Shown here: piece by piece, positions 15,431 through 23,717 of the stretch
Layout of the letters: each line of letters begins with the position of its first letter
How positions within the stretch are numbered: position 1 is the first letter of the stretch
Assembly: GCA_052035235.1 (NCBI GenBank)
Contig: JBPOHT010000029.1
Location: 27,900-91,899 of the forward strand
DNA from: Solimonas_A sp052035235
GTDB lineage: Bacteria; Pseudomonadota; Gammaproteobacteria; Nevskiales; Nevskiaceae
Length of the DNA: 64,000 nt
Direction: 5' to 3'
Program-made: the position numbers and the translations under genes
The notes under the pieces: model-generated
Seen by the model: only the letters and a program-made list of their open reading frames with translations
Told to the model about the DNA's origin: nothing
Database searches by the model: none

Positions 15431-17089
15431 TCAATGGATCACTTCCGTATTCGCAGCCCCCGGCGCCACCATCGGCAGCACCAGTTCCTCGGCCTGCACC
15501 GGTGCGCGGATCAGCACCGGGCCGGGGCGGGCAAAGGCGGCGCGCAAGGCGCGCTCGGGGTCATGGGCAATGGCCAGGTCATAGGCCGGCACGCCGAAGG
15601 CCTCGGCGATGGCGGTCAGGGACGGCGGTTGCGCATACAGCGAGCCGCTGAAGCGGGACTGGTAGAACAGTTGCTGCTGCTGGCGCACCATGCCCAGCGC
15701 GGCGTTGTCCATCACCACGATCTTCACGTCCAGCTGCAGCTCGGCCAGCGTCGCCAGCTCCTGGATGTTCATCATCAGGCTGCCGTCGCCGGTGAAGCAC
15801 ACCACCGGCGTGCGCGGCAGCGCCAGTGCGGCACCGATGGCGGCCGGCAGGCCGAAGCCCATCGTGCCCAGGCCGCCGGAGGTCAGCCAGCGTTCCGGCC
15901 GTGAGAAGGGGTAGCTCTGCGCCACCCACATCTGGTGCTGGCCCACGTCGGTGGTGATGGCCGCGTCCGGCCCGGCGATGCGACCCACGGCCTGGATCAG
16001 GCCATAGGGGCGGCGCGCATCGTCCGCGCCCGGCAGCAGCAGCGGCAGCTCGCGGCGCAGTTCGCCCACGCGTGCCAGCCACCCGGTGCGCAGCATCGGC
16101 TGCACGGCCTGCTCCAGCGCCTCCAGCGCATGGCCGGCGTCGGCGCAGATCGCCAGTTCCGCGCGGCGGATCTTGTGCAGCTCACGCGGGTCGGCGTCGA
16201 TGTGGATCACCTGTGCGTTGGGTGCAAAGCGGTCCACGCGGCCGGTGGCGCGGTCGTCGAAGCGGGCGCCGATTGCGATCAGCAGGTCGGCTTCCTCGAT
16301 CACCTGGTTGGTGTAGCGCGCGCCGTGCATGCCCAGCATGCCCAGGGCCAGCGGGTGCTCCGGCGGCAGGGTGCCCAGGGCCATCAGCGTGGTGGTGGTC
16401 GGCAGGCTGGCGCGCTCGGCCAGGCGCTGTGCCACGGCTTGTGCGCGGGCCTGCGTCACGCCGCCGCCCAGGTACAGCACCGGCCGCTTCGCCGCCGCGA
16501 TCATCTGCGCCGCCTGTGCGATCAGCGCAGGGTCAGGGCGGCACGCACGCGCCGGCTGCACCGGCTCCGGTATCCAGGCGCCATGGATGATCTCGGTCTG
16601 CACGTCCTTGGGGATGTCCAGCAGCACCGGGCCGGGGCGGCCGCTCTCGGCCAGCCGGAAGGCCTCCGGCAGCAGTTCCAGCAACTCGCTGGCGGCGCCG
16701 ACGTGGAAGGCCGCCTTGGTCAGCGGCCGCACCATCGGCACCGTCGCCACCTCCTGGAAGGCGTCGGTGCCGATCATCCTGCGTGGCACCTGGCCGGCGA
16801 TGCACACCAGCGGCACGGAATCCATCTTGGCGTCGGCCAGGGCCGTCACCACGTTGGTCACGCCGGGGCCGGAGGTGGCCAGCACCACGCCGGCACGGCC
16901 GGTGACCCGCGCCAGGCCCTGCGCGATGAAGGCGGCGCCCTGCTCGTGGCGCGCCAGGATGTGGGTCAGCGTCGAATCGGCCAGCGCCCGGTACAGGGGC
17001 AGCAGCGCGCCGCCGGGGATGCCCGGCACCAGCGCCACGCCCTGGCGTTCCAGGAAGCGGGTGATCAGTTGTGCGCCTGTGATGTCCAT
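15431..17089 (-). CDS. ilvG: Acetolactate synthase, large (catalytic) subunit
   Basis: A 552-residue ThDP-dependent enzyme. The N-terminal pyrimidine domain has VPGIPGGALLPLYRAL and the activating glutamate in LARHEQGAAFIAQG. The FAD-binding middle domain has LIAIGARFDDRATG, and the ThDP-pyrophosphate domain has CFTGDGSLMMNIQELATL. It condenses pyruvate with pyruvate or 2-oxobutyrate. MDITGAQLITRFLE was taken as the start because the residues before it are non-homologous leader sequence. A leader peptide and attenuator precede it. No small regulatory subunit (IlvM/IlvH) lies between it and ilvE or elsewhere in the window. Confidence 0.93.
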   Translation of the reverse strand: MDITGAQLITRFLERQGVALVPGIPGGALLPLYRALADSTLTHILARHEQGAAFIAQGLARVTGRAGVVLATSGPGVTNVVTALADAKMDSVPLVCIAGQVPRRMIGTDAFQEVATVPMVRPLTKAAFHVGAASELLELLPEAFRLAESGRPGPVLLDIPKDVQTEIIHGAWIPEPVQPARACRPDPALIAQAAQMIAAAKRPVLYLGGGVTQARAQAVAQRLAERASLPTTTTLMALGTLPPEHPLALGMLGMHGARYTNQVIEEADLLIAIGARFDDRATGRVDRFAPNAQVIHIDADPRELHKIRRAELAICADAGHALEALEQAVQPMLRTGWLARVGELRRELPLLLPGADDARRPYGLIQAVGRIAGPDAAITTDVGQHQMWVAQSYPFSRPERWLTSGGLGTMGFGLPAAIGAALALPRTPVVCFTGDGSLMMNIQELATLAELQLDVKIVVMDNAALGMVRQQQQLFYQSRFSGSLYAQPPSLTAIAEAFGVPAYDLAIAHDPERALRAAFARPGPVLIRAPVQAEELVLPMVAPGAANTEVIH

Positions 17090-17145
17090 GTCGTTCGGTC
17101 CTGTGTTGGACCCCGACGACTCGATACCGGCGCTAAAAGCAGAAA

Positions 17146-17174
17146 ACCCCCGCCGGTATCGCGCCGGCGGGGGT
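17146..17174 (-). terminator. Attenuator terminator of the ilv leader
   Basis: On the minus strand ACCCCCGCCGG, loop CGCGATA, CCGGCGGGGGT forms an 11-bp perfect stem followed by TTTTC. It stands between the leader peptide stop and the ilvG start, the position of a classical transcription attenuator. Confidence 0.9.
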
Positions 17175-17196
17175 CTGTTCAATGCGTGCAGATCCC

Positions 17197-17259
17197 CTAC
17201 GGCGCGTCGGTAACGACGACCGCTACAAGGGCAATAATGATCTGCTGGGTGCTGTTCAT
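17197..17259 (-). CDS. ilvL: ilv operon leader peptide
   Basis: A 20-residue peptide MNSTQQIIIALVAVVVTDAP. Eight of its residues are Ile, Val or Leu, clustered as III-LV-VVV. Ribosome stalling on those codons when the charged tRNAs run short would favour an antiterminator over the terminator 23 bases downstream, switching on ilvG. A promoter (TTGCCG, 18 bases, TACACT) ends nine bases before the ATG, so the leader mRNA is almost leaderless. The composition, position and terminator together make the assignment strong even though the peptide is short. Confidence 0.88.
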   Translation of the reverse strand: MNSTQQIIIALVAVVVTDAP

Positions 17260-17268
17260 GCGGCGCGC

Positions 17269-17298
17269 AGTGTAGGGCCGGGTGGGGCGTTTCGGCAA
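17269..17298 (-). promoter_or_regulatory. Promoter of the ilv leader
   Basis: On the minus strand -35 TTGCCG (17293-17298) and -10 TACACT (17269-17274) are 18 bases apart. The start point would fall within about three bases of the leader ATG. The site lies just before the end of the large exported-protein gene upstream. Confidence 0.65.
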
Positions 17299-17309
17299 GT
17301 GGAGGGTCT

Positions 17310-19382
17310 CTACCACCAGTATTTGAGCTTCTTGGCCCAGGGGCTTTCGGGGTGGCGTTTCTTCAGCTCCTGGAACCACTGGCGCCGCATTTCCTCGGGG
17401 ACCGTATCGTCTGCGCAGCCGTAGCGCCAGGCCGGGCTGAAGCAGGTCACACCATGGTAGAGCAGCTTCGCCTCAAGATCGCCGCCGGGTTTCTGGGCGA
17501 TGGCGTACCGAAAGTAACTGGCAGGGCGCACGTAGTCGATGCCATCGAAGTTTCGCCCTCGCGGGGATCGATACTCCGCCGGCACGATCGAGGACAGGGC
17601 GGCATCAATGGATAGGTCACTCGAGCAGTGCCGCAACTCCGAAATGCGATCAGCTTGCTCCATCAGGAAGAAACCGGCATTGAGCAGGCCCTTTGGATCG
17701 TCGGGTTGCCTCGCCAGGGTGCGTGCCGCGGTTTCTGCCGGAACGTAGGCAGCGCGATCCAGGGGGCTGGCGGCGGCGTAATCCTGGAGAAAGCCTGTCC
17801 AGTCCTGACGGATCAGGTGCCGGATCATCCGTGTGTCGGCCAGCTTGCCTTGCCATTCCGCGGGCAGGTCCTCTCGCGCGATGAGCGCCCCCAACTGATC
17901 GACAGACAGGAAACGACGTATGGCGTAAGAGGTGATTTCCGGATCATCGAGGTTGGGAGCACCCTTTTCCCAGAGGCGCTCGGGTTGTCGTGCCAGCAAT
18001 GCGGTCAGCGTGTAACCGGCGGCGATGGCCGCTGTGTCGCCGGAATTCTGTTTATGCAGATAACGCCAAGTGGCCAATGCCTCGCTCCAGCGTTGCTGCC
18101 GTTCCAGTGCCCGTGCTTGCAGCAGTGCCGCCGAGGTGTTGATCAGCGGCGGCGCCGTGGTGCGGGCGCGAGTGGCGGTGGTGAGCACCGCGTCCCAGTC
18201 GCCATGCGCGGCGGCATCGGAGGCCAGCAGGAAAGGCTGAAGGCCAGGAACCACGGCATAGAGTTCGGCATGGGTCTGCAAATGGCGTCGGATCAGTCGA
18301 TCCTTGTCTCCTGCCGCCCGAGTGCGCAGGAATTCCAGAATGCCTGCCGCATGCAGCAGGCCGTCTATGGGCATGCCTCCCGACAAATGACCTTCGTTGA
18401 TCGTGATGGCGATGTAGGGGGTTGCCAATTCGGCTTCGTTGATCAATGCCTGAATCTGGGTGGAAGGCATGCGTGCCTGTACAGCCGCCTGCCAGGCCTT
18501 GATGAAAGAAGCCTGGTAGGCAATGCGGTCGCCAGCCAGATACTGGCTGCGTCGCAACAATCCCGTGGCGCTCGTCCGGTAGCGTCCAGAGGGATAGCTG
18601 GCGAGGTATCGCTCCAGTGTTTCGCGCGAACGGCTGATATCGGCTTGGTCGATGCTGGCCGCATTCTCCTGGTATCCATCCCAGTTCCTCTGTGCGCGGA
18701 CCATGTAGCTACGAGCTGTCAGCAATGTCGCGCTTTCGCGCACCCAGTCATTGCTTGCTTTTTCCAGCCCTGCGAGGGTCTGCAGCGCTTCGTCGTGGCG
18801 TGTGGCGTAGAACAGAGTGGCCGCACGCAGGTAGGCGGCGAATTCTCCGCCGTGTACGGCGTCGATGCCTGCCAGGAACATGTCCATGCCGCCATTGCCT
18901 GTGGTATCGCAAAGCATGCGATTGCGCAGGGTGGCGAGCTGCTGCTGCGTAGGCGCCGGGATTTCAGATGCGGCCAATGCGTCGAGAAAGTCGCTGGCGG
19001 CGGGATAGGTATTGCTGCTGCACGAAATGGCGTCCCAGGCATCTATCTTCTTCGCTTTTTCGCCAGGCACCAGCTTTGCCAGGCGAATGGAATAAGCGTC
19101 GGCCTGCGCCTTGTGCCGTTTTTCCTCCTCCTTGTAATCGTACCGATCCCATTTTGCGGTCTGGCCGGTGGCTGCGGCATAGAGCAGCATGAGGTTGGCG
19201 CGAGAATCGTTATAGGGATCGAGAAAGCCGCGGTCGCCGCCGCTGTCGCCGCAGGGTTCCACCATGTCGCTGGAAACGATACCGCGACATTCGGTCGACC
19301 TGAAGCATTCCCCACAGGCAGTGGCTTGCTGCGATTGCAGCAACAGGATCAAGCAGATCATCTGGACGAGCTTACGGAGCAT
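17310..19382 (-). CDS. Large exported protein of unknown function, helical-repeat rich
   Basis: A 690-residue protein with a signal-like N-terminus (LVQMICLILLLQSQQATACGEC). The mature N-terminal part has several cysteines (CGECFRSTECRG, EPCGD). The middle (about 180-560) is a run of amphipathic helices resembling TPR/SEL1-type repeats (for example AAALLQARALERQQRWSEALATW), and the C-terminus is rich in Tyr and Trp (SPWAKKLKYWW). No named family is recognised. Its ATG overlaps the end of the DUF3142 gene by 11 bases, and a spermidine synthase-like gene precedes that, so the three form one operon. It probably acts in the periplasm. Confidence 0.8.
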   Translation of the reverse strand: MLRKLVQMICLILLLQSQQATACGECFRSTECRGIVSSDMVEPCGDSGGDRGFLDPYNDSRANLMLLYAAATGQTAKWDRYDYKEEEKRHKAQADAYSIRLAKLVPGEKAKKIDAWDAISCSSNTYPAASDFLDALAASEIPAPTQQQLATLRNRMLCDTTGNGGMDMFLAGIDAVHGGEFAAYLRAATLFYATRHDEALQTLAGLEKASNDWVRESATLLTARSYMVRAQRNWDGYQENAASIDQADISRSRETLERYLASYPSGRYRTSATGLLRRSQYLAGDRIAYQASFIKAWQAAVQARMPSTQIQALINEAELATPYIAITINEGHLSGGMPIDGLLHAAGILEFLRTRAAGDKDRLIRRHLQTHAELYAVVPGLQPFLLASDAAAHGDWDAVLTTATRARTTAPPLINTSAALLQARALERQQRWSEALATWRYLHKQNSGDTAAIAAGYTLTALLARQPERLWEKGAPNLDDPEITSYAIRRFLSVDQLGALIAREDLPAEWQGKLADTRMIRHLIRQDWTGFLQDYAAASPLDRAAYVPAETAARTLARQPDDPKGLLNAGFFLMEQADRISELRHCSSDLSIDAALSSIVPAEYRSPRGRNFDGIDYVRPASYFRYAIAQKPGGDLEAKLLYHGVTCFSPAWRYGCADDTVPEEMRRQWFQELKKRHPESPWAKKLKYWW

Positions 19383-20082
19383 CGGTGCCCTGGCGAATCA
19401 GGAAGTAGATTGTTCCTCGGTAATGAGGGTTCTTTGACAGCATGGCGGTGAGCTCCGGGGACAATTGCATGTCACGCAGCAAGCCTAGGCGGAACGGCCG
19501 CTGCAGGCGGGCCAGTGTCATTGCATGCTTCTGCCAGCCGGGAACCGCGGCGCGTCCGCGATATAGTTGGAAGGCGATTTCATCGACGGCATCTCCTACC
19601 AAGTCCAGATCGCCGGCCGGGGCACTGTTGCCCCAATCGGCCAGGCCGGTGATCGAAAGGCGATACTGCACAGGGAGCGCAGTACGGAATTCACGAAGGA
19701 AAGCTGCATAGGCCGGGAGCTTCAGGCTGGCGGCATCAAAGTCCAGTTGTATACCCGATACATGCATGCCGACACGCTCCCAGGCGCGGGCGCGGCCTGT
19801 TGCTGTGTAGGCGAGTTGCCTGGGTTCGACGAGTTGGCCGAGTCGGTAGACGAGGTAGGTTGTGCGCCAGGGGGCGGGATGAGGTGCCGCACCAAGAGGG
19901 GTTAGGCGAGCCTGGCCAGCGGGCGTGACACTGACGTGGCCCTGATGCAGGTAGATGGCGTCCACGGAAGCGGCATCAGCAGGAGCCGGAATTCCTGCCC
20001 AGAGCCAGTATGCGGTGCCGGCATGGGCTGGAAATGCCAAGACCCCCAGCAGCAGGAAGATCAGCTGCAAGCGGGATTTCAT
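19372..20082 (-). CDS. DUF3142 protein, exported
   Basis: A 236-residue protein starting MKSRLQLIFLLLGVLAFPAHAG, a clear signal peptide cut after AHA. The rest matches DUF3142 as I know it: TAYWLWAGIPAP, IYLHQGHV, VSGIQLDFDAAS and LSITGLADWG, in order. The QLDFDA and ITGLADW motifs recall TIM-barrel glycoside hydrolase-like folds, but no enzyme activity is established. It overlaps the spermidine synthase-like gene upstream by four bases and the large exported protein downstream by 11, so the three are expressed together. Confidence 0.82.
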   Translation of the reverse strand: MKSRLQLIFLLLGVLAFPAHAGTAYWLWAGIPAPADAASVDAIYLHQGHVSVTPAGQARLTPLGAAPHPAPWRTTYLVYRLGQLVEPRQLAYTATGRARAWERVGMHVSGIQLDFDAASLKLPAYAAFLREFRTALPVQYRLSITGLADWGNSAPAGDLDLVGDAVDEIAFQLYRGRAAVPGWQKHAMTLARLQRPFRLGLLRDMQLSPELTAMLSKNPHYRGTIYFLIRQGTDAP

Positions 20083-20936
20083 GGCCCGCCGCGCCGATGG
20101 CGATAGCTGTACTGCAACTGCCGTGACAAGGCCGGCAGGTCCAGCTCGTGGTCGCGTGCCAGGCGCTCGGCGCGCTCGCGGATCGCCAGCCAGTCCGGCG
20201 GGCGCTGCGGGTTGTTGGTGGCGAACACCACGCGGTTGCCCAGGCCCTTGACCTCCACCGACATGACCGCGCCGAAGATCTCGCCGAGCATGCGCTGCAG
20301 CTCGTTGATGCGCGTCGCCGCGCCCAGCAGGTTCACCGCCACGATGGCTTCGCGATGCAGGCGTGCCTGCAGGCTGCGATAGAAGCTTTCCTTGCACAGG
20401 GCCTCGACGGTGCCGGTGTGATCGCAGCCGTCGATCAGCACCACATCGGCCCGCTCGCGGGTGGAGGCGAACCAGTCCACCGCATCGGCATGGACGATGC
20501 GCGTGCGCTGGTCCTGCGGTGGCAGCTGGAACCATTCGCCGAAGGCGATCACGTCCGCGTCGACCTCCAGTGTCGTCACCCGGGTCTGCGGCAGGTGGCG
20601 GTGGCAGTAGCGCGTCAGCGAGCCGCCGCCCAGGCCGACGATCACCACGTGCTGCGGCTGCGGCTGCCACAGCAGGAAGCCCATCATCTTGCGTGTATAG
20701 GCGAAGGACAGGACGTCGGGTGTGCGCAGGTCGATCTGGCTCTGCACATAGCGCAGGTTGAAGTGCAGGCGCCGGGAGTCACCATCGTCGAACAGGAAGG
20801 GCTTGCCGTACTCGTCGTCGCGCAGCCGACGGCGCAGTTCCGGGATATCCGCGTCCGGCGGTTCGAGCAGGCGGATCACGCCCTTTTCCGACAGGAAGCG
20901 GGCGGAGAGCTCGTGCCACTGCAGGGTCTTGCTCAA
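20079..20936 (-). CDS. Spermidine synthase-like (polyamine aminopropyltransferase fold) protein
   Basis: A 285-residue protein with the Rossmann core of spermidine synthases: the nucleotide loop VIVGLGGGSLTRYC, TTLEVDADVIAFG and RIVHADAVDWFAS. The next motif reads VLIDGCDHTG where true spermidine synthases have an acidic D-x-x-D-P-x-G motif, so the amine-binding part differs and the substrate may not be putrescine. It may be a methyltransferase-like relative. It is the first gene of the trio with DUF3142 and the large exported protein. Confidence 0.82.
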   Translation of the reverse strand: MSKTLQWHELSARFLSEKGVIRLLEPPDADIPELRRRLRDDEYGKPFLFDDGDSRRLHFNLRYVQSQIDLRTPDVLSFAYTRKMMGFLLWQPQPQHVVIVGLGGGSLTRYCHRHLPQTRVTTLEVDADVIAFGEWFQLPPQDQRTRIVHADAVDWFASTRERADVVLIDGCDHTGTVEALCKESFYRSLQARLHREAIVAVNLLGAATRINELQRMLGEIFGAVMSVEVKGLGNRVVFATNNPQRPPDWLAIRERAERLARDHELDLPALSRQLQYSYRHRRGGP

Positions 20937-21113
20937 GCGGTCAGGAAGCAGAAGAGGCCTGTTCGAAGCATAGCAGAGGGTTTTTACGCTACTTCCCGGA
21001 TTTCTGGGGGGTGTTCAGGGGCAGTTCATCCGAACGGCCGAGTCCGCCCGTTCGAGGAGGGTTCAGCCACGCCTTGCTAAGGTGCCATCACAGTCGTGAA
21101 AAGAGCCTTTGCC

Positions 21114-21284
21114 ATGTCACCCGCCGAAACACCGCCGAGCCGCATCGTATCCCTGCACCGGGTACGCCGCGCCCGCGCCACGCCGGCCCCCGCCGCTTCG
21201 GAAGCCCTGCAGCCCTTCTGCGGATTTGCCGTCGCCATGGCGGAGCTGGCGCGCCAGTCCGACCAGCGCCGCAGCCGCCGCTGA
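21114..21284 (+). CDS. Possible small basic protein
   Basis: A 56-codon frame, MSPAETPPSRIVSLHRVRRA..., rich in Arg, Ala and Pro and ending QSDQRRSRR. Only a weak AAAAGAG lies upstream of the ATG. No family is recognised. It lies just before the thioesterase gene on the same strand. The GC-rich composition makes a chance frame quite possible. Confidence 0.3.
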   Translation: MSPAETPPSRIVSLHRVRRARATPAPAASEALQPFCGFAVAMAELARQSDQRRSRR

Positions 21285-21362
21285 GCCGGTCTCGGTGCCT
21301 TGGGAGCGCCGCCCGGCGGCGCCCGCCTACAATGCCGTATCCCGAACCTTGAGGACGCGGCA

Positions 21363-21764
21363 ATGAGCGACGAACTGAAGAACCCCACGCGCCAGACCCT
21401 GGCCAGCACGCTGGACATGGACATCGTCGAGATGACCAAGGAGCGCGTCGTGGCCCGCATGCCGGTGGGTCCCAAGGTGCACCAGCCCTTCGGCCTGCTG
21501 CACGGCGGTGCCTCCGTGGCCCTGGCCGAGACGGTGGCTTCCATCGGCGGCTGGATGAACGTGGACCGTGAGAAGGAAGGCGTGGTGGGCCTGGAGATCA
21601 ACGCCAACCACCTGCGCGGCAAGCGCGACGGCGTGGTCACCGCGGTGGCGACGCCGGTGCATGTCGGCCGCAAGACCCAGGTCTGGGAAATCCGCATCAG
21701 CGACGAGCAGGACAAGCTGGTCTGCCTGTCGCGCTGCACGCTGGCGGTGGTGCCCGCGCCCTGA
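21363..21764 (+). CDS. PaaI-type hotdog thioesterase
   Basis: A 133-residue hotdog thioesterase. PFGLLHGGASVALAETVASI (about 44-63) is the HGG-x-x-x-x-A-E signature in which Glu acts in hydrolysis; GLEINANHLRGKRDGVVTAV gives the next strands. It matches the PaaI/YbdB/MenI class that cleaves aromatic or medium-chain acyl-CoA. GAGGACGCGGCA precedes the ATG; the sequence before it is not conserved with the family, so this start is preferred. It stands close behind the small basic frame. Confidence 0.9.
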   Translation: MSDELKNPTRQTLASTLDMDIVEMTKERVVARMPVGPKVHQPFGLLHGGASVALAETVASIGGWMNVDREKEGVVGLEINANHLRGKRDGVVTAVATPVHVGRKTQVWEIRISDEQDKLVCLSRCTLAVVPAP

Positions 21765-21853
21765 AGCTGTTTGAGAACTGCTGCGCAGACGGCTCCGTCG
21801 CCTTGGCGCAATCTGCCGCCCGCAATATCCGGCGGATCACGAAGGGGAGTGTC

Positions 21854-22333
21854 ATGCGCAAGCAGTGGACGATGGCGATGCTGGTCCTGGTGGCGAGCAC
21901 GGCCGTGATGGCCGAGCCCCGTGAGGGCAAGTGGGAGTACACCAGCACCATGAAGATGGAGGGCGGGGCCGCCATGCCCCAGGCGCCGCAGCTACCTCCC
22001 GGCACCAAGCTGCCCCCAGGCGTGCAGCTGCCGCAGTTCGGCCCCAAGGGCATGACCATGAAGCACAGCAGTTGCCTGACCAAGGATGACCTGGTGCCCA
22101 AGGACAAGAACGGCGAGTGCAACGTGACCAAGTTCGACCGCAAGGGCGACACGGTGACCTGGGCCGCCACCTGCAACACGCCCAAGGGCAAGGCGCTGGG
22201 CCAGGGCACGGCGACCTACACCGAGACCACGATGACCTCCAGCATGACCTCGAACATCGACGACCAGGAGATGGGCAAGGTCAGGATGAAGCAGGAAATG
22301 ACCGGCCGTTACGTCGGCCCCTGCGACAAATAA
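21854..22333 (+). CDS. DUF3617 exported protein
   Basis: A 159-residue precursor with a signal peptide (MRKQWTMAMLVLVASTAVMA). The mature protein starts EPREGKWEYTSTMKMEGG, the DUF3617 opening, and ends with a Cys-containing beta-rich half (SSCLTKDDLVP, GECNVTKF, TCNTPKG, YVGPCDK). Four mature cysteines could form two disulphides in the periplasm. A Pro/Leu-rich insert (QAPQLPPGTKLPPGVQLPQ) follows the first strand. GGGGAG stands six bases before the ATG. DUF3617 has no known biochemical role. A terminator follows. Confidence 0.85.
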   Translation: MRKQWTMAMLVLVASTAVMAEPREGKWEYTSTMKMEGGAAMPQAPQLPPGTKLPPGVQLPQFGPKGMTMKHSSCLTKDDLVPKDKNGECNVTKFDRKGDTVTWAATCNTPKGKALGQGTATYTETTMTSSMTSNIDDQEMGKVRMKQEMTGRYVGPCDK

Positions 22334-22359
22334 GTCTGCAAGCAAGGTCGCTGTTCGCG

Positions 22360-22394
22360 CGCCCCGGCATCCCGTGATGCCGGGGCGTTCGTGT
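22360..22394. terminator. Terminator between DUF3617 and serine hydrolase genes
   Basis: CGCCCCGGCAT, loop CCCGTG, ATGCCGGGGCG is an 11-bp perfect stem, followed on the plus strand by TTCGTGTTTT. The two flanking genes converge here. Confidence 0.75.
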
Positions 22395-22396
22395 TT

Positions 22397-23653
22397 TCAG
22401 TCCACCCGCGGGCAGGCCTGCCCGATGGCCCCCACCAGCTGTGCCGCACCCAGCAGCCCCGAAGGCGACAGCGACTTGCCGGTGTTGAGCAGCGCCACCG
22501 AGATGTCGCGTGCCGGGTCGGCCCAGCAGATCACGGTCATGAAGCCGATGTGGCCGTAGGCACGGCCGCTGTTGAGGCCGTAGAGCCCCACCGGATCGCT
22601 GCCCAGCATGAAGCCGGCGGAGAAGGGCATGGGGATGCCGAGCGTGCGGTCGAACTGCCAGCTACGGCCCACGCGCGCGGTCATCTCACGCACGGTCTCG
22701 GGCTTGAACAACTGGCGGCCGTTGTAGCGGCCGCCGTTGAGCAGCATCTGGAACACGCGGCTGGTTTCGTCCGCCGTCGCCCAGATGTTGCCGGCCGGTA
22801 CCACCGCGTCGTAGAAGGCCTCGGCATTGGAGGCCTCCACTGCCGCGCTGAAGGGCACGCCCAGCACCTGCTTTGCCATGCGCGTCAGCGGCCAGACCGG
22901 CGGGATGCCGGTGCAGGCATTGCGCGGCGCGAGGTGGCGATGCTCGCGCGCCAGGCCATAGGTCATGTAGCGGCAGTCCAGCGGCTCGGCGATCCACTCG
23001 CGCAGCAGCTCCGGCAGCTCGCGCCCGGTGATGCGGCGCAGCAGTTCGCCCACGATGAAACCGGCGGTCAGCGCGTGGTAGGCCTGCTTGTCGAAGTCCG
23101 GATCGAAGGGCTTGGCCTCGCACAGCAGGCGCACGATCTCGTCCCACTCCAGCAGCAGCTCCGGCTTGGGATCGATGTGCGGGATGTCCGGGATGCCGGC
23201 GCGGTGGCCCAGCAACTGGCGCACGGTGACGCGGCCCTTGCCGCACTGTGCGAACTCCGGGATGAAGTCGGCGATGCGGTCCTCGAGCTGCAGTTGGCCC
23301 TGCTCGATCAGCTTGTGCAGCAGCAAGGCAGAAATCGCCTTGGAGGCGGAGAACAGGCAGATCGGCGAATCGGGCTGCAGCGGCACCAGCGGACTGTTGT
23401 CGCCCGGCGTGTTGCCGGACACGGCGCCCAGCGCGCGCTTCATCACGATGCGCCCATGGCGGCGGATCACCAGCGTGATCGCCGGCTGAAGGCCGCCGCG
23501 GTAGAGCGATTCCACGGCGCGCCAGATGCGGCGCACGCCGTCCGGGCTCATGCCGACATCCTGTGGCCGACACTCCGCGTCGTGGTCGATGGTGGTCAGG
23601 CCGCGCAGGCTCTGCGGTACCGCGATGCGCCCTGGGCGCGTGAACATCAGCAT
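22397..23653 (-). CDS. Serine hydrolase, class C beta-lactamase/esterase EstB type
   Basis: About 418 residues with the beta-lactamase-like serine hydrolase fold. The nucleophile motif S-x-x-K is SASK (in CLFSASKAISALLL), the Y-x-[NA/S] motif is YHAL in KQAYHALTAGFIVG, and a C-terminal HIGF/GHIG loop replaces the KTG triad. Such proteins are usually esterases or D-amino-acid peptidases and not antibiotic-inactivating enzymes. No export signal is evident. The ATG giving MLMFTRPGRIAV has AGGGGGG five bases upstream; another in-frame ATG lies 45 bases earlier. Confidence 0.87.
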   Translation of the reverse strand: MLMFTRPGRIAVPQSLRGLTTIDHDAECRPQDVGMSPDGVRRIWRAVESLYRGGLQPAITLVIRRHGRIVMKRALGAVSGNTPGDNSPLVPLQPDSPICLFSASKAISALLLHKLIEQGQLQLEDRIADFIPEFAQCGKGRVTVRQLLGHRAGIPDIPHIDPKPELLLEWDEIVRLLCEAKPFDPDFDKQAYHALTAGFIVGELLRRITGRELPELLREWIAEPLDCRYMTYGLAREHRHLAPRNACTGIPPVWPLTRMAKQVLGVPFSAAVEASNAEAFYDAVVPAGNIWATADETSRVFQMLLNGGRYNGRQLFKPETVREMTARVGRSWQFDRTLGIPMPFSAGFMLGSDPVGLYGLNSGRAYGHIGFMTVICWADPARDISVALLNTGKSLSPSGLLGAAQLVGAIGQACPRVD

Positions 23654-23717
23654 GAGGCCCCCCTGGCCTTGGCTCTCGCCGTCGTGCCCCCAAGGCACGA
23701 CGGTGCTCGATTACAAC

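Noticed and set aside
22397..23653. Serine hydrolase considered as an antibiotic-resistance beta-lactamase
   Set aside because: It lacks an export signal and the KTG triad; EstB-like esterases share the SxxK and YxA motifs.
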